64,000 bases of DNA from Variovorax sp. ZS18.2.2 (GTDB lineage: Bacteria > Pseudomonadota > Gammaproteobacteria > Burkholderiales > Burkholderiaceae_C): positions 62,001 through 126,000 of the forward strand of contig NZ_JANLNM010000011.1 of assembly GCF_024701975.1 (NCBI RefSeq), in the 5' to 3' direction. The notes beneath the pieces are model-generated. The model saw nothing but the letters and a program-made list of their open reading frames with translations, was not told where the DNA came from and searched no databases. The position numbers were made by a program, and so were the translations under genes. Shown piece after piece: positions 8,735 through 16,977 of the stretch. Position 1 is the stretch's first letter. Every line of letters starts with the position of its first letter.

Positions 8735-9574
8735 ATGCCCGAAACGCTCCCCTCGACCGCCGCCGCCCCCTGGACGCCCCAACGCATCGAGCGCGGCAAT
8801 GCAGCCGATCAGATCGTTCAGGAACTGCGGGCGCGGATCCTTTCCGGCGCTCTCGCTCGCGGGGCGCGCCTGCCCACCGAAAAGCAACTCGCCTCCGGCT
8901 ATGGCGTGAGCGGTGCAACCGTGCGCGAGGCTGTGCGCGGCTTGACGACATTGGGATTGATCGAGGTCCGGCACGGCAGCGGCGCCTATGTGACGGCGCG
9001 CCTCGATCAGCTGCTGTCGGCGCCCTTGCACTCGGTGATCGAGCTCGAGCAGGTCGGCATCACGGAGATCTTCGGCGTGCTCGGCGCACTCAACGCACAT
9101 GCCGCCGAAACGGCAGCGCGCCATGCGACAGACACCGAGATTGCCGCCATGCGCCAGGCGCTCGAAGCCATCGAAGAGGCCACCGACCGCGATGGCGTGT
9201 CCGAAGGGTTGGCCTCCTTTCTGGACGCGCTCGCACTGGCCTCCGGCAATCCCTTGCTGGTGGTGCTCTGTCGCTTTCTCTCGCGCATCCAGATCGACAT
9301 CGCGCGCGAGCACTCGGGCGAGACCTTGAAGGACTGGCGCCGCACCGTGCGCAAGCTGGCAACCGAGCGGGCCCGGCTGGTCGACGCCATCGAAGCGCGC
9401 ACGCCGGAGGCTGCGTCAGCCGCAGCCCGCGCGTATCACGAGCGGGCGCTGGCAGTCATCGGTTCCTTGCCCCGTTCGAGCAGCGTACGGATCGACGATC
9501 CGATGCTGGCGCGTCTTTTTCAAACCGCGCACGGACGGGATCTTCGAGCGCCCCGGGGACCGATCCGCCCGTGA
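8735..9574 (+). CDS. GntR-family (FadR/FCD type) transcriptional regulator
   Basis: This 279-residue regulator has an N-terminal winged HTH (residues about 23-90) with LPTEKQLASGYGVSGATVREAVRGL and the wing IEVRHGSGAYV, followed by an all-helical FCD effector domain. It is divergent from the SnoaL/HbpS/Bug operon, with a perfect palindrome between them, so it is probably the local repressor responding to the transported compound. A strong terminator follows 50 bp after its stop. Confidence 0.9.
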   Translation: MPETLPSTAAAPWTPQRIERGNAADQIVQELRARILSGALARGARLPTEKQLASGYGVSGATVREAVRGLTTLGLIEVRHGSGAYVTARLDQLLSAPLHSVIELEQVGITEIFGVLGALNAHAAETAARHATDTEIAAMRQALEAIEEATDRDGVSEGLASFLDALALASGNPLLVVLCRFLSRIQIDIAREHSGETLKDWRRTVRKLATERARLVDAIEARTPEAASAAARAYHERALAVIGSLPRSSSVRIDDPMLARLFQTAHGRDLRAPRGPIRP

Positions 9575-9623
9575 CATCCCGAGGGCCGGACGCTGCAGGG
9601 CGTCATCGGGAAGCACCAACAAC

Positions 9624-9660
9624 AAAGCCTTGCAGGCCAACGACCTGCAAGGCTTTTTTT
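9624..9660. terminator. Rho-independent terminator
   Basis: A 13-bp perfect stem (AAAGCCTTGCAGG / CCTGCAAGGCTTT) with a 7-base loop is followed by a T-run ending at 9660. It sits between the convergent GntR gene and the unknown gene at 9681. The A-run at its left foot lets it act on both strands. Confidence 0.9.
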
Positions 9661-9680
9661 GCCGGAGCGTGACCGGCGAC

Positions 9681-10163
9681 CTACTTCCTGCGCCCCTGCT
9701 TGCTGAACCCCTCGTGGTCGGTGTGCGAGACCTTCTCGCCGGCCGAGCACTGGCTGCTGAACGTGACCTTCTGCGAGTCGCCGTAGTAGGTGGCGTACAG
9801 GTGCCACAGCTGGCCGTCCAGGCCGAAGGTGATGTGCAACTGGTAGTTGGAGCCCGAGCGCGCGTTGCCCGTTCCCACTTGCTCGACCCACTGGTGCAGG
9901 CCCTTGACGACGATCACGTCCCGCGCATCCGAGTTCACATAGTCGCCCAGCCTGCTTGCGCCGGGGCCGCCCGGATGGCAGTTCTGCGCGCCGGGGCGCG
10001 CGAACAGCTCCTTCATCTTGGCTTCGTTGTTGTAGTCGTCGATCAGCATCTTGTCGTAGCTGAGACTGGGGTTCAGCCCCAGCAGGGCCGTGCTGTTCCA
10101 GGCCCTGTGGCCGGTGTAGTTCCGGTAGAGCAGGTTCGTTCCATCGTGGAAAGTCACGGACAT
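9681..10163 (-). CDS. Small protein of unknown function
   Basis: This 160-residue protein belongs to no family I recognise. I chose the ATG at 10163 because GGAG lies seven bases upstream, and an in-frame extension further upstream would translate a stretch resembling a decayed oxygenase gene. It is rich in Asn, Tyr, His and Gly, with aromatic clusters such as FGLDGQLWHLYATYYG, two cysteines and no obvious signal peptide or membrane helix. It converges on the GntR gene at the terminator. A small secreted or cell-surface beta-rich fold is possible but unproven. Confidence 0.55.
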   Translation of the reverse strand: MSVTFHDGTNLLYRNYTGHRAWNSTALLGLNPSLSYDKMLIDDYNNEAKMKELFARPGAQNCHPGGPGASRLGDYVNSDARDVIVVKGLHQWVEQVGTGNARSGSNYQLHITFGLDGQLWHLYATYYGDSQKVTFSSQCSAGEKVSHTDHEGFSKQGRRK

Positions 10164-10205
10164 CACGACACTCCAATGAAGCCGAAAGTGTGGATTCTTG
10201 TCGTG

Positions 10206-10307
10206 TTCCTTTCGCGGATGAAGTCGTCCAAACGGCCTATCTCCAACTGCCCGCAGGAGACGCAGGTTCATCAGGAAAACGTCACTCTTTGCCGGCCACC
10301 TCTGCAT
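10206..10307 (-). pseudogene. Probable decayed 3-prime fragment of a PhyH-like oxygenase
   Basis: On the minus strand the bases at 10254-10283 encode DVFLMNLRLL and match 25 of 30 bases of the C-terminal segment of the PhyH-like gene at 5766-6467 (DVFLIDLRLL). That segment directly precedes its iron-binding His. The His position here is Arg, and the flanks show no further family motif or independent start. It could be a relic of a tandem or dispersed copy, or a chance match enriched by codon bias. Confidence 0.4.
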
Positions 10308-10317
10308 GGGCCTCTGC

Positions 10318-12318
10318 TCAGTTCAGCTTCATCACGGCTACGGGATTTGCCTTTGGCACGAGTGGCATGTCCAGTGTCGTATTGGCAAGGTCCAGCGATA
10401 TCGTCTCACCGCTCCAGTTGTTGTACGCCTGGATCACCAGCGAGATTTTTCTCCCCGGCAAGACTGTGAAGTCGCGCGGCATCATCTCCAGCGAAACCTT
10501 GTATGCCGTATCCGGAGCAATGGTCTCCGGTTTCTCCAGGGACTTGTAGAAACTGGGATTGGCCCAGCCCCAAGTCACGGCCTGCCCATCGACGAACAGC
10601 TTCGCCTTGAGATCGGTTGCGCCATTCGGGAACTTGACGGTTGTCGTCACATAGATCGTGCCGGCAAAGCGGGTTGCATTGACGAGAGGCCGGGTCGCGA
10701 AACTTCCGCTGTCGGCGCTATCGCTTAGCGTCAAAGGTCCTCCCGCCGATCCGTCTCCGGCATCTGGAGTCAACAACAGGCCCGTGCCAGGGGCGGCGTC
10801 GCGATGCAGGTAATACGAAACCGTCTTCGTTGCCGGCCAGGCGTCTTCCTTCACCAGGATCCCGCCCGAGGTGATGCAATCCCTTGGGTTGTGAGCAGCG
10901 GAGCCAGGCTGATTGCAGTGGCCTGTCAGCGTGTCGCTCAAGTCGGTCCGCGGCTCGCCGCCAAGGTCTCCGGCAACGCTGTCTCCAGGCGGCGTCTCCC
11001 GAACGTAAGTCGGCTGTGCCTCGACGCCGTTGTTCACGCCAAAGAGATAGCGCGAGTACCACAGCATGATTTGCTTTTGCCACTCTTTCTGCCAGGCCGG
11101 ATCGTCGTGATCCTTGGCGTGGAACCACAGCTGCACCGGCTTTTTCAGTTGATGGAGCGTCTGGTACAGCTGAACGCCATTCTTTGTCTTGACGTTGTTG
11201 TCGCTCTGACCGTGCGCGATGAGCGTCGCGGCCTTGATGTTGCCCGCCAGTGCGAGCGTATTGCGTTCCTTCCAGAAGTCGGTGTAGGCGAGTGTTTCGT
11301 CGTCAACGCCCGCGTCCAGTTTGGCGAAGTTGGCTTTGCAGTCGGCCGGTGGGCTTTGCTTGTTGTAGCTCTTGGCATAGCCGTTGAGAGTGACGACGCC
11401 AAGCTCGTCGGGGACCACGCCGTTGTACCGTGAGAAATAGTCGTAGGCATTGCTGATGCCGTCCACCGGAACGATGGCTTCGAGGCCGGTGACGCCCGTG
11501 ACGGCGGCCATGGTGGGCAAGGTTCCGCCATAGGAAATCCCTTCCATGGCAACGTGGTTCGTCGACCAGGCTGCAGTCACTGCGGCACCGCTGTCGTCAA
11601 ACCCTTTCGCGGAAGGGTCGCCCGCCAGCCAGCGAACAACATCCGCCATGGCCTGGCGCTCCGCACCGTCCATGATGCTGGCGCAACCCTCCGATTGGTA
11701 GCTCCCGATCGTGTCCGCGTAGACGACGGTGTAGCCCATCCGCAGATACTGATCTTCGCCAAGAAAGGGTTGCCGCTTCCCGACATAGGTCGGGTCTCCG
11801 TAGTAGATGGACGGTCGAACGATCACCGGTGTCTTCAAGCCATCGGCAACCTCAGCCGGTTGCACGATGCGCAAGGCAAGACGATCGGGTTTTCCGTTGT
11901 TGTCGGTGTCGAGCGCCGTCTGAACCTTGACGCTGAACTTCAACGGCGCCCGGCTCGGAGAGAGCCAGGGCAGCACCATGCCGTTCTCGACGACGGGGCC
12001 GTCATGCCCCGGGTAAAGACCGGCAAGCGCGGGATAGGGCACGTCTGTCGGGGACTTCTCGAACTGGGGCCCCACACCGGGCAACGGCTCCGGCGCCGGG
12101 ATCGGCCCGGGAGGTGGCTCTTGCGTGATGGTCTGCGGCGCGGTTGCCACTGGCAGGAAGACAACGGAGGGTGCGCCGTCTCCACCGCCTCCGCATGCAC
12201 TGATGACCGCACTGATGAGCGCGGCGGCCGCAGCGGCACCGGCGATCTGAAGTCCGCGTGTTGTCAGCCTTTGCCTTTTGTTCTTTGACGTATCCAGCTC
12301 TTCGACACTCTTTTTCAT
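10318..12318 (-). CDS. Lipoprotein Xaa-Pro dipeptidyl-peptidase-like hydrolase (S15/CocE-type)
   Basis: This 666-residue protein has a lipobox ISAC (Cys42) after a long basic leader, then a Pro-rich linker. The nucleophile elbow GISYGG places Ser262 as the catalytic residue, with a probable Asp in HGQSDNN and His in HAKDHDD. The C-terminal third (from about residue 480) looks like the jelly-roll of X-prolyl peptidases and cocaine-esterase-type acylases. It would cleave dipeptides or acyl groups outside the cytoplasmic membrane. It sits downstream of two S10 carboxypeptidase-like lipoproteins on the same strand. Dipeptidase versus esterase activity cannot be settled here. Confidence 0.8.
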   Translation of the reverse strand: MKKSVEELDTSKNKRQRLTTRGLQIAGAAAAAALISAVISACGGGGDGAPSVVFLPVATAPQTITQEPPPGPIPAPEPLPGVGPQFEKSPTDVPYPALAGLYPGHDGPVVENGMVLPWLSPSRAPLKFSVKVQTALDTDNNGKPDRLALRIVQPAEVADGLKTPVIVRPSIYYGDPTYVGKRQPFLGEDQYLRMGYTVVYADTIGSYQSEGCASIMDGAERQAMADVVRWLAGDPSAKGFDDSGAAVTAAWSTNHVAMEGISYGGTLPTMAAVTGVTGLEAIVPVDGISNAYDYFSRYNGVVPDELGVVTLNGYAKSYNKQSPPADCKANFAKLDAGVDDETLAYTDFWKERNTLALAGNIKAATLIAHGQSDNNVKTKNGVQLYQTLHQLKKPVQLWFHAKDHDDPAWQKEWQKQIMLWYSRYLFGVNNGVEAQPTYVRETPPGDSVAGDLGGEPRTDLSDTLTGHCNQPGSAAHNPRDCITSGGILVKEDAWPATKTVSYYLHRDAAPGTGLLLTPDAGDGSAGGPLTLSDSADSGSFATRPLVNATRFAGTIYVTTTVKFPNGATDLKAKLFVDGQAVTWGWANPSFYKSLEKPETIAPDTAYKVSLEMMPRDFTVLPGRKISLVIQAYNNWSGETISLDLANTTLDMPLVPKANPVAVMKLN

Positions 12319-12439
12319 TTCGACATTCCCCTATGTGGTGAGGTATTGCAATGGCTGGCTGGTCGCCAGGTTGCACAGGAAATTTCTTGCCGACACGGGC
12401 CGACACGTGGCGCCCAGGCTCACTGAGAGCGGGCGCCAC

Positions 12440-12473
12440 GAAACCGCGCCGGCTCGATGGCCGGCGCGGTTTC
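12440..12473 (-). terminator. Strong hairpin downstream of the EF-hand gene
   Basis: A 13-bp perfect stem (GAAACCGCGCCGG / CCGGCGCGGTTTC) with an 8-base loop lies 14 bp after the EF-hand stop on the minus strand. No long T-run follows, so termination would be weak or Rho-assisted. It separates the EF-hand gene from the Xaa-Pro peptidase gene. Confidence 0.6.
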
Positions 12474-12486
12474 ATCGATCAGCTTT

Positions 12487-12888
12487 TCATTTGCTGCTCG
12501 ATTGCGCCGCGGCCTTCATGCTCATGATTCGCTGCGGCGTACGTTGCGATATGAAGCGCAGCACGTCGTCGAGCCGCACATAGCCGCTGCCACTGCTGTC
12601 GATTTCGCTGAAATGGTCGCTGACGAAGCCCCATCCCGCCGCCTTGGCCTGCGCTTGCGACAGCAGGCCGTTGGTATCGCCGCCCGCGGCAGCGGCGAAG
12701 CGCTCGCGGGTCTGGGTTTCGACACCTTGCACAACAGATTTTTCAGTCGGCTTCGGTGGAGGAACCCAGTCCTTGGGCAGCGGCGGAGGGAGGGGAAGAT
12801 CGTTGTAGGCATGTGCGTTGCTCATACCCATCAATGGAACGATGGTGGCGATGGCGCTGACGGTCAACCAGAAGGAAGTGTTTTTCAT
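12487..12888 (-). CDS. Small exported EF-hand protein
   Basis: This 133-residue protein has a Sec signal peptide (cleavage near NAHA-YND), a Pro-rich segment at residues 31-48, and a C-terminal EF-hand pair. The second loop, Asp97 to Asp108 (DSSGSGYVRLDD), has acidic or hydroxyl ligands at positions 1, 3, 5 and 12. The first loop around GGDTNG is degenerate. It probably binds calcium in the periplasm or outside the cell. It starts 12 bp after the S10 carboxypeptidase-like stop, hence the same transcript, and may stabilise or regulate the exported peptidases. That role is inference. Confidence 0.75.
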   Translation of the reverse strand: MKNTSFWLTVSAIATIVPLMGMSNAHAYNDLPLPPPLPKDWVPPPKPTEKSVVQGVETQTRERFAAAAGGDTNGLLSQAQAKAAGWGFVSDHFSEIDSSGSGYVRLDDVLRFISQRTPQRIMSMKAAAQSSSK

Positions 12889-12900
12889 GGAGCACCTCGA

Positions 12901-14715
12901 TTAATGAAGTTGAAGCGCGGAAGCACTGACACTGGCACTGCTGCTGCCGAGTGCATCCTGGGTCGGCAGGGCGTAGTAGTCGTCAAGCGTCTGCTTGAGC
13001 GGTGCCCGCGAAGACTCGGTGTTGTAGATCATGTGGCCGCCCTCGAACCATTTGACGGGAATCCGGCTGATCAGGCCCGCGCCTTCGAGATCGAGTTCGG
13101 TCTGGAAGCCCGACGTCGCAATGTCCTCATAGCCGTGAAGGATCAGTATCTTGCTGTCCGGATTGAAGGTCAAAACCGCCTGGATGTCGGTGATGCTTTG
13201 TGGGCGGCTATCGACGTCGCTGTCGATGCGCGCCCACTTCCAGATGTAGCGCGGCTCGTCGTTCAAAGGCTGGTAGGCCCCTTTGAACTTGTAGTTCACG
13301 AAATCCGGAAAATAGGTCTTGAGCTGGTTCAGGAAGGCGAGGTTGATGTAAGAGTCCGCGTCCTTGTCAGGACTGTTGCTGTCGGGAACCATCATTCGCC
13401 CGTCATAGCGGCCGAGCACCGAGCCCGGGATCAGGGTTTGTTCATAGAAAGCGGGAATGAAGTTGAAGTACATCGCCGAATACTCCGTAGAAATGCCGGT
13501 GTAGGCCTCCAATTGATCAAGCACAGCCTTGCCTTGGGTGCTGCCGGCAAAGGTACTCCATGCGTCGCTGTCCTTGGGCTGGAGGTAATTGCTCGGGTCG
13601 AAGTACGTGGTCAGCGTGTCCTTGAACGTCGTCCTTGCGAACGTCCTCAATTCGGCAAGGTATTGCTCCTGGGTCTTGGTCCCTCGCTTGGTGGATTTTT
13701 TCAAGTAGTCCGCGACCATTGCATAGGACGGGATATAGCCCTCGCAAGAAGACCGCCCTCGCGTCATCTCGCAGCTGGTGTTGTAGTTGACCAGCGGCGA
13801 ATTGAGGATGAATCCGGCCAGCACCTTCGCGGGTTTGCCCGAGAGATCGGGCATGTAGTGGCTGGTGCCGGCCTGCTCCAGCAGGTTGGCGACGATGGGC
13901 GTGCGGATGCCGCCATAAGACTCGCCATAGAGGTACTTGGGTGAGCTCTGCCGGTTGAACTTGTTGATGTAAGCGGTAATGAAGTCGGCCACCACCTGGG
14001 CGTCGATGTCGGTGCCCCAAAGGTCTTTGTTCTTCAGGGGCGCGATGGCCGTGGAGAGACCGGTGCCGGGCGGATCGACGAAGACGATGTCCGACTTGTC
14101 GAGCAGGGAGATCGCGTTGTCCTCGAACGGAAAGCTCTCGGGTTGCTTCGTGGGATCGGGCATGTTGGGCGCATCCGACTTCAGCCGCTTCGGACCCCAG
14201 GAGCCCATGTGCAGCCAGATGGAGGCGGAGCCGGGGCCGCCGTTCCAAAGGAAGGTCACGGGGCGGTTTTCCTTGGGTAGTGCATCCCGTGTGTAGGAGG
14301 TGTAGAAGACCGCTGCTTCCGCTCCCGATTTCCTGGTGGGCGCAACGTTCCGGTAGGCCACGAGATGCCCTGCGCGCGCGACGTAAGGCAGAACCTTCCC
14401 GTTGATCGTGATCGTGTGCTGCTTGACCGAGGTGTCTTCGTTGATCGCGGACAGATCGATCGAACCATCGGACGTTGTGTCGTAGGTGTTGGGGTCGTCC
14501 AGCACCTTGTCTGCAGGCGCCACTCGGGCGAAGACCGCTGCTTCCGGTTCCGCTTCGGCTGGCGTTGGGGGCGGTGCAGGTGGCGTGGCTCCCGCGCCGG
14601 AAGCACCGGCAACCGGTGTGAAGGATGAGGAGCCACCGCTCCCGCCGCCGCACGCTGTCAGCGCGGTGACCGTAAAAGCCGTGATGACGGCTCGACTTAA
14701 GCTTCTGTTATGCAT
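12901..14715 (-). CDS. S10 serine carboxypeptidase-like lipoprotein
   Basis: This 604-residue protein starts at the ATG at 14715 with AGGGA upstream, in preference to a TTG eight codons earlier. The lipobox LTAC is followed by a Gly/Ser run. S10 hallmarks are WNGGPGSAS (oxyanion region), GESYGG with Ser266, Asp in HGYEDIAT and His in FEGGHMIY, so the triad is complete. S10 enzymes remove C-terminal residues from peptides at acidic pH and are uncommon in bacteria outside a few clades. It is co-transcribed with the EF-hand gene, and a terminator separates it from its paralogue upstream. Confidence 0.85.
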   Translation of the reverse strand: MHNRSLSRAVITAFTVTALTACGGGSGGSSSFTPVAGASGAGATPPAPPPTPAEAEPEAAVFARVAPADKVLDDPNTYDTTSDGSIDLSAINEDTSVKQHTITINGKVLPYVARAGHLVAYRNVAPTRKSGAEAAVFYTSYTRDALPKENRPVTFLWNGGPGSASIWLHMGSWGPKRLKSDAPNMPDPTKQPESFPFEDNAISLLDKSDIVFVDPPGTGLSTAIAPLKNKDLWGTDIDAQVVADFITAYINKFNRQSSPKYLYGESYGGIRTPIVANLLEQAGTSHYMPDLSGKPAKVLAGFILNSPLVNYNTSCEMTRGRSSCEGYIPSYAMVADYLKKSTKRGTKTQEQYLAELRTFARTTFKDTLTTYFDPSNYLQPKDSDAWSTFAGSTQGKAVLDQLEAYTGISTEYSAMYFNFIPAFYEQTLIPGSVLGRYDGRMMVPDSNSPDKDADSYINLAFLNQLKTYFPDFVNYKFKGAYQPLNDEPRYIWKWARIDSDVDSRPQSITDIQAVLTFNPDSKILILHGYEDIATSGFQTELDLEGAGLISRIPVKWFEGGHMIYNTESSRAPLKQTLDDYYALPTQDALGSSSASVSASALQLH

Positions 14716-14737
14716 TTGATGTTGCTTCCCTAGAGAC

Positions 14738-14771
14738 AAAAAAAGAACGGCGGGCTTGGTATGCGCCGTTC
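14738..14771 (-). terminator. Rho-independent terminator of the upstream S10 gene
   Basis: On the minus strand an 8-bp stem GAACGGCG / CGCCGTTC with an 11-base loop is followed by seven T residues (A-run 14738-14744 on the plus strand). It terminates transcripts from the S10 gene at 14987-16735 just before the next S10 gene begins. Confidence 0.8.
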
Positions 14772-14986
14772 ACCTTCGTGTCGGGTCAAGAGATGCCATT
14801 CACGTTGCAAATGGCCGCATGACCGACGCGTATCGGCACCCGTTGTGCAGGCGCCGAATTTCGACGAACTTCAAGTCTTCTCTTTGCACGGCAGATCCAA
14901 CGCCACCGGCAATGGATCGACATGGAAATTCCGATCCCCGGGGCGGGGCGGGTCCGATGGCATCAAGAGGAGGGAGTCGGAACGCA

Positions 14987-16735
14987 TCAGTCCATCAAAA
15001 GCGACGCGGTTTCCGCCTGCCGCTTCATGATCCGCGCGGTCGGATCGCGTTGCGTGGCTGTGTCGTAGAAACTGCTCACGTCTTGCCGCAAGGTCGATTT
15101 GACGGCCTGGTCGAGATACAGCATGTGCCCCGACGGATAGGCTTTCATCTTCAGATTGGCGGCCTTGAGCTTCGAATCCAGCGAGGTGCCCAGAAGATTC
15201 ATTTCCGTCTGATGGAAGGTGATGGCCGAATCGTAGAGACCCGTGGCAACAAAGACCTTGAGGTCGGGATTCAGGCTCATCGTGAGCGCCAGGTCTTCGG
15301 TGGTGACCAGTTCGCCGTAGGAGTCGCCATTGGCCCTCTTGCCTGGCTGGGCGTGGGTCCAGTCCCAGTTGTTGATGACAGCGTTGTCGGCGGGTTTGGT
15401 GAAGGGGCTCGCCGGGAAGTACTTCAATTCCTCGCGCAGCAACGTGTTGAAGGTTGCATAGAAGGCGCTGCTGATATTGACCGAGGACGGATCGTCCGAG
15501 ACCGAAGCGGCGGCACCCGGCGTGAACAGGCGCGTAGCGCGCCCGTCGTACCGCCCGATGGTCAGGAATTGATCCGCCAGAAGGCGATTGCGCAGCGTCG
15601 CGGATGAAGGCAGCTTGCCGCTCGCGGTCAGGACCGAGACCGGCATGCCGAGGTAGTCGGAGACCTGAGTCTTGATCTCCGGCGTCATCAGCGCTGCATT
15701 CGCCAGGGCCTTGGCGTAAGTGCCGTCAGAGAACAGGACCACTTCGTTCATCAGGTGCTGCAATGGCTTGGTCGCATGCGCTGGTGCGAGCTTCTTGTGA
15801 TACCAGGCATTCGCCGCGAAGGTGGCGAGCTTGCCCACCGAATCTTCCCCCAGCGTGTTGTTGGTCGAAGGGCCGATCAGCACGATACCGTTCAGGTCGA
15901 TGGCCTCTCGTTGAAGTCGCAGCGACAGGATCGACGACCGGTGTCCGCCATACGATTCGCCCAGCAGGAACTTGGGCGAATTCATGCGGCCGTTGACATG
16001 CAGGTAGCGCTTGATGAACTGCTTGACCGACTCCGCGTCCTGGTCCGCGCCCCAGAAATCCGAATTGACGGCAGGCTTGATCGCTGTCGAGTACCCGGTG
16101 CCGACCGGGTGGATGAAGACCAGGTCGGTGCGGTCCAGCAGGTTGTCGGGGTTGTCCTTGATCGTGTAGGGCGCCGGTGCCGTGAAGTCCGGCATCGACG
16201 TCGGCGTGAACGTGGGGCCGAACGACCCCATCATCAACCAGATCGAAGGGCTGCCCGGGCCACCGTTGTAGATGAAGGTGACAGGGCGCTTGGCCGCGGG
16301 CACGTTGTCGACGGTGTAGGCCACGTAGAAGATCGATGCGTTCTTCGCGAGCGTCTTGGCGTCCTCGGTGACGAGGTGCCCTGTGGTGGCGGTGTAGCGG
16401 ATCGTCTTGCCGTCGATGACGGCATCGCGCTGTACCACCGCGGCGCCCTCGACGGCGCTATCGAGCGCGGCATCGGGCTCGCCACTGTAGGCGGTGTTGT
16501 CGGTGAACGGTTTGTCCGCGGCAAGCGGGATCGTTGCCGGCGGCGCGACTTCGGTCACCGACGTATCCGGCGACGGCGGCTGCACAACGGACGGTGGGGC
16601 TGCTCCCGCGAAAGGGTTCGGCACGAATCCGGAATCCGAGCCTCCGCCGCATGCGGCCAAGCAAAGGCACAAGGCCGCTGCGAGTCCGGTTCTTCCGATC
16701 GAAATGCCGCGATGGGCAGGCTGCAAGTGCGCCAT
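14987..16735 (-). CDS. S10 serine carboxypeptidase-like lipoprotein (second copy)
   Basis: This 582-residue protein starts at the ATG with AGGGAG upstream. It has lipobox LAAC, then a Pro/Thr linker. The S10 motifs YNGGPGSPS, GESYGG (Ser261), an Asp in GLYDSAIT and a His in PSGHMLY form a full triad. It is clearly paralogous to the gene at 12901 but well diverged, so the duplication is old. It is exported and membrane-anchored, and probably trims peptides for uptake. A terminator follows 215 bp downstream, so the two S10 genes may be expressed separately. Confidence 0.85.
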   Translation of the reverse strand: MAHLQPAHRGISIGRTGLAAALCLCLAACGGGSDSGFVPNPFAGAAPPSVVQPPSPDTSVTEVAPPATIPLAADKPFTDNTAYSGEPDAALDSAVEGAAVVQRDAVIDGKTIRYTATTGHLVTEDAKTLAKNASIFYVAYTVDNVPAAKRPVTFIYNGGPGSPSIWLMMGSFGPTFTPTSMPDFTAPAPYTIKDNPDNLLDRTDLVFIHPVGTGYSTAIKPAVNSDFWGADQDAESVKQFIKRYLHVNGRMNSPKFLLGESYGGHRSSILSLRLQREAIDLNGIVLIGPSTNNTLGEDSVGKLATFAANAWYHKKLAPAHATKPLQHLMNEVVLFSDGTYAKALANAALMTPEIKTQVSDYLGMPVSVLTASGKLPSSATLRNRLLADQFLTIGRYDGRATRLFTPGAAASVSDDPSSVNISSAFYATFNTLLREELKYFPASPFTKPADNAVINNWDWTHAQPGKRANGDSYGELVTTEDLALTMSLNPDLKVFVATGLYDSAITFHQTEMNLLGTSLDSKLKAANLKMKAYPSGHMLYLDQAVKSTLRQDVSSFYDTATQRDPTARIMKRQAETASLLMD

Positions 16736-16977
16736 GGTTTCTCCCTGTGTTGAATCTGCTTTCGCGAGCAAGCTTAGTGCCAGAGCAGAGGCCAAAGGGA
16801 GTCGGAATCACTGGTGTGATCCCGTAGCCAATACAGCGTTGCTAACGCAACAAAATGGCAAACACGTCGATCGGCTTCGCAAATTCGGCGGTGATGACTC
16901 TCGGCCAGAAAGCAAGGGTGACGTCGCCGGCAACAGTCGGGCCACAGCCGACGTTCAAGGTCGAAGCCCGAACGCAA

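Noticed and set aside
10804..12288. Plus-strand frames opposite the Xaa-Pro peptidase
   Set aside because: Shadows caused by high GC; the minus strand carries the lipobox and catalytic motifs.
14716..14739. TTG start giving eight extra residues to the S10 peptidase
   Set aside because: The ATG at 14715 has an AGGGA ribosome site and directly starts the signal peptide.
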